This document shows, piece after piece, positions 31,590 through 43,984 of a stretch of 64,000 nucleotides of DNA (position 1 is the first letter of the stretch; every line of letters starts with the position of its first letter). The translations under genes were made by a program, and so were the position numbers. The notes under the pieces are model-generated. The model ran no database searches. It had not been told where the DNA came from and saw nothing but the letters and a program-made list of their open reading frames with translations. Where the stretch lies: positions 45,927 through 109,926 of the forward strand of contig NW_003546322.1 in assembly GCF_000090795.2 (NCBI RefSeq), given 5' to 3'. Source of the DNA: Amphimedon queenslandica (taxonomy: Eukaryota; Porifera; Demospongiae; Haplosclerida; Niphatidae).

Positions 31590-34121
31590 TGGAATGTCGT
31601 ATTCACAGTACATGAAAGTGTCAGTTCCAGTGTGTTCTATGAAACACTGCGAGAGATTTATCCTTATGTCAAAAATGTCTTACACCATTTGCTTAGAGGC
31701 ACGACAGCAAATGAAGAAGATGGACAAAAACACTATACGTAGCTAAAGCGTGGCAGTTACTTGTGCTGTTGCAGTTTGGCTGACAAAAAGAGGTTTTAGT
31801 CGCAACTGTACCTACACTGTCAGAAACTATGTGACAGGTGCCCTTTTGCATTTGTCAAAAGGGTAAGGACGATTTGCCTGAAGATGAAGAGTTATACCTT
31901 GGCACCTCAAAATCAGCAGAAGGACATTGTGCTGATTATTTATTCAATCTCATGCAAACTGATGGAATGAATGTAGAATGTCACATTCAAGACAGGGACA
32001 GCACTGCTGAAAATGCTGTATCAAAATATTTTCCACAATGCGTGCTAAAAACCATGCAAAAAAATTAGAATAAGTAAAAAAAATGAAAAGTATGACATGT
32101 GATGATGGTAGTGAAATTGTATGTTATTGCTCTGAGGATAAAAAGCATCGCTCAAATTGTGGTTGCATCCTGAGGATTTTATGAGAAAGGCCAAATCCAC
32201 TTTTCAAATGTGCCTTAGAAATGCTGGTAAGGATTCAAATGCATTTGCTGAATGAAAGAATTGTATATTTTGCATTGTACCACTACCATGATATACATCA
32301 ATGGGATGGTGGCCAATGTGATTTTCACCCATTGGTGGTTTGTAGTTGTGGTTTGTGTATTGATAAATATAATGTAAGGTGTAGTGGAAAACCGTACCAA
32401 ACCAGCCACAAGCTTGACTGTCCTTTTCATTTCCATGCTTATAATTTAGAGGGTAGAGAAGCAACCTCTCTTGCTAGTAAGTTAATACATCCTGTTCTTG
32501 GCAAGGTTACTACCAACCTTGTTGAGGCTTCACACAACGTGCTTGTAAGATATAGATCCAAGAATTGGAAACTTGCTCGTCTTCATAATCAGGTTTCAAC
32601 CAATATAGGCCTTATCCAAGGTTGCATGACGTATCTTTATTCCAAACGTGGTCCTGAATATCACTGGATTTTAGATATACCTAAGCAAATGGGTCTATCT
32701 GTGGCTCCTAATGTCCCATCTATTTTGAAGACTCAAAACTCTGACAGATTTTATTATTTACAAATGCAGAAGACTGATGGTGCAAAATTAAAAAGAAAAC
32801 TCTATAATAAGGTCCTTGAACATCGAAAAATGAAATTATTTGTGAAAGAAGGTGGTGTGGTGCATGATTATGGTATTACTGATACCACCTTAACTCAGAA
32901 ATTTAAATGTGGATCTACACAACAGAAGAGGACATCCAACAGGAGTTGTCCACTTAACAGTAAATTTATTGACAAGGGTGATGACAAAGCTGCTCCTAAA
33001 AGCAATGCTGTGGATGCTTTTGATGATGCAAGTGCACATAATCCCAACTTTCGTAATGATAGTGCTTCTAAAATTAGTGACTTGGAAGATATATGCTTTC
33101 AATCTTGTACCTGTCTTAATTATTCATGCCACCAAAGGCAATGTCCTGAAAATGTAAGAAATAGAAAGAGGGCAAAAACTTTAGATGACCCTGTCACTCC
33201 CACAAGTGCCTTGAGGACTCCCCTTCTTAAGATGACAAAGCGAACTTTAAATTCTCCATTCATTTGTCGAAAGTAAAAGAGCAAATTACCCCTTGTGGGA
33301 GCACTCCACACAAGGTAAAAGCTGCTCAAAATTTTGGTTCTGCTACTTCTGCTATTTGCACTCCACAATTTATTGGTTCTACCACTGCAGTTGAAAATAT
33401 GCACAATGGATCAACTGTTGAAAAATTAGGCTCTAAAGAATCCAAAGTAAAACACAATACCCTTCCAGGCAATAAATTATCATATCAAAGTCCTGAATCC
33501 GATTGTCTTTTTAATAAAGAAACAAAAGTTGCAAAGAAACTTAAACTATTGCCTCCGCCATCTACAAATAAAGAGTGGGTACAAAAAGCAGTGGCTTTGA
33601 TATCGAAGTAATCTGGACTCTCGGTTTTTGAATGTAATAATTCTCTAAAGGAAATTCCCTGCGGTGAAATAGCTCCTCATATTTGTGATGTGATAATAGG
33701 TGATGGAGCATGCTTCTTTAGAGCAATCTAAAAAGCCATTACTGGTACTGAGGACAATCATTTTGCAATTCGCAAGTCCTTAGTAAATTTTATGCTTGAC
33801 CCTGCTAATGTTATTTGTTTGGAAATTTTTTTATAAGAGATTTGAAATGTGCTGAAGATGCAAAAAAGCATTGATGAGTTCTGTTAACTGGAGTAAAATG
33901 CTGCAAAAACATCCTGGGCAACAGAAAAAGAGATGCATGTTGCTGCTACAATGCTTCAAGTCAAAGTAAATGTTTTAGTGACTACATAAATCATCATGAT
34001 TGGTATGCTTTATGCCCCTTTATTCAATAATGAAAGTTGCATGACACCAATAAATGTCATGTTGTATTTGTATCACATAAATGGCAATCACTTTGACTTA
34101 GTAATACCTGTGATTCAATAA
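31590..34121 (+). pseudogene. Mutator-like transposon protein with C-terminal OTU-type cysteine protease domain, broken
   Basis: Blocks follow the order of a large cnidarian/fish hypothetical family I recall as Mutator-like. 31632-31690 (VFYETLREIYPYVKNVL), then about 31760-31860 in another frame (RGFSRNCTYTVRNYVTGALL), 31880-32068 (EELYLGTSKSAEGHCADYL, HIQDRDSTAENAVSKYFP), and one long frame 32221-33276 with YHYHDIHQWDGGQCDFHPL, SCGLC, HPVLGKVTTNLVEASHNVL and KRGPEYHWILDIP. 33264-33611 is Lys/Ser-rich. An OTU domain follows (33640-34121): GDGACFFRAI with the catalytic Asp and Cys, KEMHVAATMLQVKV, and NGNHFDLVIPVIQ with the catalytic His. A stop right after FFRAI (33729-33731), another near 33836 and several frame changes disable it. 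OTU domains are deubiquitinases or proteases (known). Its job in the element is not known to me. Confidence 0.7.
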
Positions 34122-36558
34122 TCAATGACAGGATTGCTATAGTCCATATATGCATAATTATGATTGGCCTCGCCCAGCTTTGCGTAGGCAAGGACTTAGT
34201 ACTTGGTTCGTTTTGTTACATTTTTAATTTTTTGCTGTACCTCTTTCTTGTTGGTTTTACATCAAAATTGCTAGCCAGCATACGCATCCTCCTCCTCTGT
34301 TGTGGTATAATATTGTCCACATTGTTTCAGTGGCACTGAAAATTTTCTGAGTGTTTGATGAGCCTTTCAATTAATTGTAATCACATTTGTAGCTGCATGA
34401 TTAACTGAATTTACTACATAGCACAGACAGCTCTCAGTAGCTGCACTACATACTATGATTCACTAGATAAGAGGACAATGATACACAATACTTAGGCCAT
34501 ACTACGCTTTGGGTGGCGGCACAAGTAGTTCATATCATAGCTGCTAAACCTTTTGCAGCAATAAGTACAACTATATACTGGATGTCATACCATGCTTTAC
34601 ATCGGTGGCAAGAAATTTCAGTCATGTTAAAGATGTTAAGTCGTACCACACTGTGGGTGGCGACACATTTTGATCATGGTTGTAATCTTACCAAATCTCA
34701 AGTTGTATCGTGCTGTGGGTGGCAGCTTGTATACAATGTGTATCACACTTTATGTAAGAGAGTAGCATATGTTAGCTATGTGCTGCATAGGCGGTGTTTT
34801 ATTGCAGAAGTGTGAGGATTTTTGACCTGGTATCTGAGACAACCTCCTCGTGGTCCAGGTTTGGGATTTACATTTGGATAAATGCAAAAAGTCTCATTCC
34901 ACCATAATTGATTTGAGTACATCTATAAACCAAACTTTTTTTATAATTTTTCATTTCTTTTTGTTTTTTTTCATTTGAGCTTTACAGCAGCACACGTCTT
35001 TTTCATTGTTTAGATTTTTGCTGCTTTGCCAAGTAGACCATCCTGCTCTTGCCCATGCATACAGTAACTCGCAGGAAGAACACAAATCTGGCAGATGATG
35101 CATGTGTAACACTTTTACGTCCACTAGACACCTTCACAATAACAGCAACACTTTAAAAGAAAGCATGTATCTTGGACTCTGTATTTGCATGCAGATCAGC
35201 ACAGGATAGATTAGTATTAAGAGACTTGTATAATTTCCCAGCTAACAGCACAAGTTTACTAAGCCAATAAAAAATGAAATGCCACAGCAGCAGAAAAGGG
35301 CTGAAGGCAAGGGAAGAGATTTTATTATTATTATAAAGATTAATTTTTATCTTTATAATACATCATTGTAAATATTATTATTATTTATCATTATAGGAGA
35401 CCAGACACTACATGCCCTGACCATTGCTGCATCAAATGAGAATATTGTAGGCCATGGTCCTGAGTCAGTTCCATGCAGCTGCAGCTGAGAAAGAAATATG
35501 CTGATGATTATCTATCCCTTGACAGAGGATTCATCTTTGAACCTATAGCCATTGAAATTGCATGGGTGCTATAGGCCAGAAATCTCTGAAGTTTCTCAAG
35601 GAGCTCATTAGGAGTTGTTGAGTGCCATGCGAAGTGTCTTTCTTTGTATACCTAGATTCTACAGTGCCTGAGCCATGGAGTTCCTTTTCAAGTCATCTTT
35701 CACTGACTTATTCCTTATGGCCTATTGTTACTTCGCTAATTTTATGTATCTTTTGTGCGTTCTAGCTTTCTTTCTCTTCTCAATTTTTCTTCCCCTTCTC
35801 TTGTTTCTTTGTCTCCTCTTCCTTTAGTTTTGTTTTTACTGCTATTTTTAGTGGTTTTGAATTTTAATTAGTATTATAGATGTTTCAACATTGTGGCTCA
35901 GACTACAGAATGCTGGCAAAGATGTGTGCATGTATATATAGCTATGAAATGTTTGCGTGGTTTATATATGTATTGTTGTGTGGTGGATAATGCAGAGAAT
36001 GTTAGTGTAGTGTAGTCTAGCTAAGTGATTCATTCATGATAGTGACAATGATTAGGGGGCCGAAGTGAGCTGAATCTATATTTATCACTGAGCGGCATGT
36101 GTCCATTTTTGTTCATAACTGATAAGTGTTATATGCATGCAGGATATGTATCAGTGCTAGCAAACAAAACAATACTTAAAGTTGTGCAATAATTTGTTTG
36201 CATGACCTCCAAAAATATAAACAAAGAAGCGAGCCTGTAATGATTATTGTATCCATTTCCCTACCACACCCATTCCAACTAATACAATTCCAAATTTTTA
36301 TTATGTGATGAAAATACTTTTCAAATAGTTTGGTAAAAAACAAGATAAAATTTTTTTTCAATTAATTTATTGATGAGGATTAACTTTTTGAAAAGTACAC
36401 ATAAAACTTCAAGAAAATTATAAAGCTTTTGTAAGATAAAAGTCAAAGTAGGCCATAATTAAAGATGTGATACTCTAGTTTATTTCAGCATAACACGGAT
36501 GTAGGCGTGGTAATAACGACTAATTCTTGCATTAGATGATGTAATGCATTAATCATAA
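34122..36558. other. No gene recognised
   Basis: A degenerate motif (TAC(T/C)ACxCTxTGGGTGGCGxCACA) recurs at about 34500, 34641 and, more weakly, 34705. ATT-type microsatellites lie at 35323-35400. The stretch around 35400-35720 is less AT-rich but has no open frame of note. Confidence 0.45.
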
Positions 36559-36582
36559 ATGGCTGCAGTTGGAGCAACCAAG
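36559..36582 (+). CDS. Possible first coding exon (MAAVGATK) with splice donor
   Basis: ATG GCT GCA GTT GGA GCA ACC AAG is followed directly by GTAAGT, an ideal donor. The sequence before it is locally less AT-rich. No second exon was found downstream on this strand, so this is only a candidate gene start. Confidence 0.25.
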
Positions 36583-37474
36583 GTAAGTAACTTAAAATGA
36601 ATGTATCTCTTACTATTTCACGTTGAAAAATAATCTACTTCCACAGCACACAACAGAATCAGAAAAAGTATCAAAATATGTCTTCAATTTTTATACTTCT
36701 TAAAAAATAACACACTTCCAAATTTACTGTTGGAGAATGATTGTGCTCCATATTTGAAATGATATTGGATCATAATTTGAACACGTAAATTCAAAGTAAA
36801 CAAAATTTTTTAACACATTATATATTATAAATTTTATTATTTTGAAGCTAACTAAATAAACATTTGTATAACTTTAGACTATATTTTATGATTATTCTTT
36901 ACAATAAAATATAGGAATGAAGCTGTAGAAAATAGTAACTGCAGAAATAGTAGTACTTTTTGATGCAAATCAGCAATATCTATGTGAAAGAATTATATTT
37001 GGTAAAACAGTTTGTACCTTAAAGAGAAAGCTACGCATGTCAGCTTCATCTTGTCATATTATCTACAAAAACAATAGGAATAACAAGAATAGATTGTATA
37101 TCTGCTTTACCAACCTTTATTCTTGCTAGAGTAGGTTTTAGACAGCTGTTCAGTCTTACCTTACTGACAGATTGCTGCAAATAGCCACCATATTATTCAT
37201 TGTGACCACACCAACAATTCAATGAAGATTAGGCTATTTAACTTTAATAATAGTTAGATGACCATATCACCGTTTAAACAAACAGACACACTTTGCCTTA
37301 GCAGGGCTCGCTTTTGCTGGTGCCAATAATAATAATTATTATAAAGAACAGTTACATAAGCTCAAAGAAATATAAATGACATGACCATCTCGAATAAATC
37401 TCACACTTAAGGTTAATCCTGTAAAGAAAGGATAGAAGTATAAGGGAAAATTAAAAATATATCATTTTCACTGT
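36583..37474. other. AT-rich, no gene seen
   Basis: No exon, repeat or conserved block could be supported here. Confidence 0.4.
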
Positions 37475-37650
37475 CCTAATGCATACTTACTGTATATAAT
37501 TGGGAATTTGAGAGAGAAGGTTCAGTACTATGTACAATGTGAATGCATATAAAATTAAGGCAGAGTACTAACACAGTAAACCATTAAACTGAGAGTGGTA
37601 TTGACAGTACTGAAGGTACATCAGTACCGGAAATAGGAACAGAACCGTGA
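37475..37650 (+). repeat. Dispersed ~170-bp repeat, copy 2
   Basis: Same orientation as 3820-3986, with the blocks listed there. It differs by a ~10-base insertion after TACTGTATATAA and scattered substitutions. A CA-rich stretch follows at about 37660-37685. Confidence 0.85.
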
Positions 37651-38244
37651 TTAGAATTGTAACACCACACATACACATACACACAAAGTTGCAAACACAA
37701 CAAAAGAGTTACTTGAATTGTGACATAATACACTTGCTATAGGGAGAACAAAAGTGATATGTACGTACATTGTAAGAGGTGAAAGGTTCTTAAAATAGGA
37801 CCACATTAGGTGATGACGATGGAGTTATGCTTGAAAATTGAGTAAGAAGATAGACATGCCTTGAAACTTTTATTTCAGAGTCTAGGAAGTCTATGAAATA
37901 ACAATTCCTTGAGGAATTGCAACATGAAAATTGGTCTTTTAGTTGGATCCCAAGTGAACGTAGAGTTTCAGTGGAGGAGAAAAAAGACAAACTCAAAAAT
38001 GTACAATAACCAGAAGTTTCAATATAAGGTTTTTAATGGTTACAGAAGTAATAAGATAGAGAATCAGAGAACAGAGAGAACAAAGCATAACTAATAAGGA
38101 AAACCATTGTTTATACAGGAAACATCATGTTACTATGGTATAATGTCATACTTTAGTGTATGCATATAAAACCAAATCCACAATAGATAAACGGTACTAT
38201 AAACAACAAGAATAAAAAATAGAAAATTATCAAAAGCAGGTAAC

Positions 38245-38328
38245 CTCGAGGGACATCATTAGAGGCAATAACACATGAAAAAATTCTTTTGGATCCAATA
38301 ATCCATGAAGAATTAGGTAGTAGCCGTC
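38245..38328 (-). CDS. Candidate internal exon, 28 codons
   Basis: On the minus strand it is bounded by TGATATAG and GTTACC, is 84 bases long and is open in two frames. The phase-0 reading contains LILHGLLDPKEFFHVLLPL. It is downstream of, and on the same strand as, the PPM1D-like exons but does not resemble PP2C. A further open stretch lies at 37790-37996. I do not recognise the family. Confidence 0.22.
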
Positions 38329-39216
38329 CTATATCAGAATAATGATCAAGAAAGAGATAACAATAAAAGGTGATATACACCTACATTGTAACATACATGC
38401 ATTGATGACTACATGGTATCTGAAAGTTTCATGCATGTCACTATAAAAAACCTAAGAAAAGAAGTAAATTAAAAACAGACTTGAAAGCTAACTGTGCATG
38501 AATTCTTTGTTTAATTCTTTGATTATGTTAACAAATGTAAGCTTCATGGTCAGACAGAAAGGAGAAAAGATAAATGTAAGCATGAAATTACACAAAATAT
38601 GAAACAATGTTACTTAAATATATTTCAGGATGCAGGCATTTGAAAATTATCATGAGCTATTCCTAAAAAAAAGGAATAAGAAGTATATATTACACAATAC
38701 TTTTAGTGTTAGATACTGTAAAGGAAATTGCTGAAATTAAAACCAAAAATGAAATATTGTAAAAAACAAGGATACAAAACAAAGCAATCATGATTCCATT
38801 TGCATTGTTTTTTAAACAAACTAATAGTAAACTGTATGGTCACATACAATCATCAGTATGTTTTAATTTTCTAAATTTCACATGGTAAAAGGTGAAAATA
38901 GTTATAATTTAAAAACAAATCAATTGTAAATGATGAAAATACTTTTGAACACAAGTCAAATGTTCCACATGATACATTAATTCAATCAAACTTTATGAAC
39001 TGGTACTACTTGATCGTCAATTCCATTTTTCGTTTCATATTTTGGTGTTCTCAAGAAAGAAAATTATTACAGAAATGTTATCTGCAGGCCATTGTATAGA
39101 ATCCTAACGAATTAATGCCTCTTTTATCAATAGCTTAGCATATTAGTACAGTCAACTTGGTGAAAATTTATGACAGAAAACAATGTTCTCTTACCCTAAA
39201 TGAAATCAATAACGTT

Positions 39217-42200
39217 TTATGGGCTCATTATGTTCCACAGACCATCTGTTGCATCAACTATAAAGTGCAATTGATCTAGAACTGTAACACAATTGATAAA
39301 AGGCAATAAAGAAACACAACGTAGTTGTTAGTAATAGGATCAAGTGACAGAAATCTTCCAAAGTAAACAATGGTAATTCCTCACCTGTATCATCATAAAG
39401 AGACTTTCTCTTCGAAACTACTCTCCCATCAATAACTTTACCACCTACATGTAATTAAACAAACTTCAAAAATTATACTAAAGCATGATCGCATAATTAT
39501 TGTTCCGCAACAAATCACACAACATACAGTAATTTTTATTATAATGGCAAAATTAAGAGCAGCTAGGTCACACATACATGACAAGAGATGCATTTCTACA
39601 TGTAGAGTTACCCCTGTTTAAATTTGTCTAGCAATTAAGATTGCCCAGTATCAGAAGGTCCATTAATGCACTAAATTTACAACAGCTATATTAAAATCCA
39701 CAACTCCCTCTGACTGACATATTCAATAAAACCTGTAAATCAACACACAATGACTAATTAATTGGATAGTTCAATGCCATTTACATGTACAGTTGTAAAC
39801 TATATAATTATACAATTATCCCAACTGAGTTTAGGCCAAAAAAACTGGATTAATTCTTTTAGGGATATGGAAGAAGAATGACACTTTCACAGGTATTTAG
39901 CAGCCCAATGCCACTTGATGATCTCAGGTCTTCGGTCTCTCAAACGTTGGGAACACTAAGAACAGGGTTCTCCCTATAAACCCAATAGCATACAGAAGCT
40001 AACCACAATGAAGCTTTATGATGTCATAGTTTACATAAGAACACTGGTTGAGCGCCCAAACTGATAATTCTTTTCACAAAAGCTGATAAAGCGAGATCTT
40101 TTGGTAACGATGGGCTTTGTGAAGGGTAGGTGACAGTAGCTATTGAACTGCTTATTGGGAAGAGCAAGACTGCTTTAAGAGTGAAGGATCATTATAATGT
40201 GTAATTAGTGATGTAACTACATTTTTTAATTTCCATTGCAGCTATTTCCAAATCTAGTTGAAGCTGAGTTGGGACATAGTATACACAGCAAATTATGGTG
40301 ATTTAAAAAGACACAATCCCAAATTACATCACTTGCCTGATTAAAGTCCGTTTGTATTCACCTGTGCCTTTTTTTTGCTATAACTTTAGACTTACCCATT
40401 CAATTGCAATAAAAAGCAAATCAATACAATACTCTCCTTTTGCCGCAGCTATTGGAGTATTAAGTAAGTAATTGTAGCTTCTTAGCTTAAAGATTGCTAT
40501 ATTACTCATATAGAAGGTACAGGCATAACTTTGACTAAAAGAATGTGCCATGTGCTAGGTGTTAATTGTTGGACGGGGCTATGAATAAAGGCAGATTATG
40601 CACAGAGAGAGAAGAGTGGGGATTATTTTATTTCAAGGCAAAGGTGAAACATTTTTTAAAAATTGATTATTGTATTGGCCTAATTTTTCAGAAAGTTGTC
40701 GTCTTGGATTTATGAGCCTCATTCTTGGCCTGATGGCCTTAAAGCTGAGTCACTTATTTCTCTATCTACATTATCTATCATTGCTTAATCTTCTTCATTG
40801 TCTGTCTATTTTACCTAGTTTGATAACCCTCTCATCTAAAGTTTCTTCTATTATTCCATCCTTCTCAATATACTGTGCCTCAATCTTTTTTACTTGCTGA
40901 TAGAAATTCTGCCACATATCAGGTGTAGTGTGTAGAAAACCTTCTTGCACCAGTTGCTGAATGCTTGTTAAATTGTAGTTGGTGTTATTTCTCGCAACAT
41001 ATCCTTTAACCGACGCCCATGATAATTCGATCAGATTTAATTTGCAATGACCAACTAGTAACCATAATACACTATGGCCATTTTGATGTGCCAGCTCTTA
41101 TTTCAAGTAAATTGGTCTTGGTCGGTGTTGCTTAACTCTGCCTAATAACTGTGCTTTGATACCTGTATCTTCATAGTGTATTATTTACTTAAAGCCAATC
41201 TTGAATTTCTGTCTTTCTGCTACCTGTAGTTGGAGGCTTATTGTACTGTTTGTTATGATAACTGGCATTATCTAATACAATCACAAATGGTTCCTCCAGC
41301 GTCGGTAATTGTTCCTTTATCCATTCTAAACAGTGTTCACTATATCATCATGGTAGTCAGCAGAATTTATTTTTGAATTAAAAACTAAATCAACTATTTC
41401 TATCCATCCATTCTCTCCACCTGCATGTAACACAATCAACCGTACTCCTCTACCACTTGGCACTCTTCATCCTCCCTTTTCTTCATTATACATCCATATG
41501 TAGTCATTACTAAGATGTGCATTTACCCATGTCTCATCTAGACATACCAAGTAAGTATTGCTTTCGCGCAATCTCATTATTTCCTGTAAATATTTATTTC
41601 ATTGTTCCAAAATTGATCATTGCTCATACAGAAACTGTTTTTCATCTCTTTTTTTGTAGGAGTATCCCATGTCATTAAGAATTCTCCAAAGACAGAATTT
41701 TCCTCCTGGAATCAACAATGCTCTTTTGCTTTGGCCAACACTTTATCAAAGACAGGATACTCCTTTTCTCATAAAAACTATTAAAATTCCGTCTCAAAAC
41801 TAATTTTTCAAACGAATATGCATTCTCTTTTTTTCTGGTAACACTGTATCGTTTATTGGTGTTAGAAACTGTTGATCTCTGCCTAAGAACTCTGCATGAA
41901 CCATTTCAACGGTAGTAACAGATAATCCTGCGGTCCTTTTGATTACTGCCATTCCCTTAGGCCCTTTAGACTTTTTTCTTTCAACGAATTTTCTGACATT
42001 TTCTATGAAATTTTTTGCCTGAGAGGGTAGTCTTTTACCTTTGTTAGGCCTCTTTGCCACTTTAAAATTCTCAGTTTGGCTTCTTGGTATCATTTTGATG
42101 ATTAATTAATTGTAACAATAGTTATTACCAAAAATATGTAATGAATATCACTATAAATTGTACTATGTAACAGGATGAAATTTTATCACTTCCTGGGCTC

Positions 42201-43518
42201 AGGTGAATGCAAATGGACTTTAGTATGCTACGATATGGAATATAAATTAATGATTTAACTAGTTTCTCCAGATTCCACATCTCTTGAGGGTGACTCGTTT
42301 TATGATCTTTTGACTTTATAACTGGTTTGACTGGTGGTTCTCCTGGCAATCCCAACTTGTCACTATTAACAACCATAACTCCAGTCAAATCTCCAACCTT
42401 TGCTACGTATATTCTGGTTGAGTCAATTACTATCACTGTTGCAGTCATACTAGCTGTTCTCAAATAGCCTGGATGTTTCTTGGTCCATGCATCTAAAATA
42501 AGGGGAATATATAAGAATAGCATGTAGCAGATTTTTAGAGTTTTATCATGCTTTTTCATGCCCAAATCGTACTTTAACACTGCAATTTTAAAGTATGAAG
42601 CAGGTAAGATTTAACAATAAAGTCATTTCCTAGCTTCAAAATATCAAATTAATCGTCATGATTGCCAATTAAGGCTTTTATTGGTATAATTTCTCTAATG
42701 CAATGTGTAAAATGCTACAGTGTTCATGAATACAATTCAATCACAGGAACAACCTACATGGGGTCAAACTCCAAAGGAATATTAGAATGATACTTTGTAC
42801 AAAAACAATATTATTTTAAACTGACAATATTTCATGGACCACCTATTAAGACACAATATGATTGGATAAAGCCAACTCTCTCAAGCATGTTTGTGGTCTA
42901 TATATATAACTAATATGCCATTACATACCATAATACTGCCGAAGTCAGTGTACAAGTATGTACATCTTCAGGGACAAGAGCTTACATTTTACACGTTTTA
43001 GTTCATGTAATTCAGATTAGTACTGGTAATAACATTATACAGGAAGTAGCTGCAATTGAAAAAAAGCTTGAAACGAGCTAAAATAAATTTAACATGCATT
43101 AAGTTATAGTCTAATGATATCTATAAATGCTACAGTCATATTAGTAACTAAAGATCAAATGAAAGGCTAAATAAAACAAAGTACAACTTAACCTGGAAGG
43201 TAGCATTTCTTTGTTAATCTTATTGAATGAAATGATGAGAGCTTCACTAACAGACACATTTCTAGTCTTGTCATTTATAATTGAGGTGATGTTTTTGCTG
43301 CTATACTTCAGCACCTCCTTCCCACCATAACCATCGAATACTCCAATAATAATGTGATATCCCCTAATATCATTCACACAATGATCTATTACCAGAAAGT
43401 CCTCCATTTGCTGTCTATCTCGGCTTCTTTGATGACAACAAATTAAGGGATCAGCCATGTGAAAAGCAGCTATAGAGAATAATATTATGCGTGCGCTGTG
43501 CGCATGATCAGTCAGCAT
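39217..43518 (-). pseudogene. PPM1D: PPM1D/Wip1-like PP2C protein phosphatase, four exons seen, broken
   Basis: Exon 1 (about 43518-43194) has RDRQQMEDFLVID and IIIGVFDGYGGKEV, the first PP2C metal-binding motifs (usually DGHGG, here DGYGG), and ends CTTCCAG|GTTAAG. Exon 2 (42494 to about 42260) follows TTATTTTAG and has TASMTATVIVIDSTRIYVAKVGD and KSKDHKTSHPQEM, close to PPM1D's TASVVII..MYVAHVGD and DHKPELPKE. Exon 3 (39444-39385, GKVIDGRVVSKRKSLYDDT) is bounded by ATGTAG and GTGAGG. Exon 4 (39281-39217) joins in phase and reads LHFIVDATDGLWNIMSP, the catalytic DGLW motif, then TAA where the family has Gln. PP2C enzymes are Mg/Mn-dependent Ser/Thr phosphatases (known). The ARALGD exon was not found. 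A DDE transposon occupies the intron between exons 2 and 3. Probably a pseudogene. Confidence 0.72.
40690..42093 (-). pseudogene. Tc1/mariner-like DDE transposase remnant inside the PPM1D-like intron
   Basis: The minus strand starts at 42093 with a basic N-terminus (RPNKGKRLPSQAK, a helix-turn-helix-like region SVTTVEMVHAEFLG) open to 41800. Broken coding sense continues through 41560-41480 (VCLDETWVNAHLSNDYIWMY, first catalytic Asp), 41460-41370 (GRGVRLIVLHAGGENGWIE), 41290-41200 (VIVLDNASYHNKQYNKPPTT, second Asp) and 41060-40690 (HCKLNLIELSWASVKGYVA, the usual Glu region, then LVQEGFLHTTPDMW). I know this family as a common cnidarian/arthropod/sponge DDE_3-type transposase. There are several frame changes. 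Element ends were not located. Confidence 0.72.
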
Positions 43519-43984
43519 TTTATCAAGTATTAATTAACTTTGAACAGACAATCATATTCATAGTTGGAAACATAATATAAATAAACACTTGAAGTAACAA
43601 ACAATTAGCTACTTCAAAGTGACCACCAAATCTGCACCTATAATAACAGAAGTAATGTGCTTTAAAAATTTAATGGGGTAGAGCATGGCAGAGCCGTGGC
43701 ACTGAATTGAAATTTACAATAACAAGCTATAATAGATTCCATGATAACAATAGTTTTAAGGAAAGGAACACAATAGTAACATTAATAATGATTAATATTT
43801 TTTCTTCCAGTATAATAGAAGTAAACAATAATAACATTTATAATAACAATAATTGTCTTCGAGTATATAGTAGTTCCAAGTTCAAATTGGCTATGGCACA
43901 CAATTATTGTCCTTTTCTGTAGAAATAAGAACTGATGGATAAGACTTGTGTTCATTATTATGATCTGTAGTAGTATCTGCTGTC

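Noticed and set aside
32204-32464. Minus-strand frames opposite the Mutator-like gene
   Set aside because: They are antisense shadows of the clearly conserved plus-strand frame.
37790-37996. 68-codon minus-strand frame near the candidate exon at 38.3 kb
   Set aside because: No splice-phase link to the neighbouring exon and no recognisable family.
43141-43518. TAB1 (pseudo-phosphatase) instead of PP2C
   Set aside because: TAB1 has VFNGYDG and lacks MED; this sequence has MEDF and VFDGYGG with the metal-binding Asp, and later exons fit PPM1D better.
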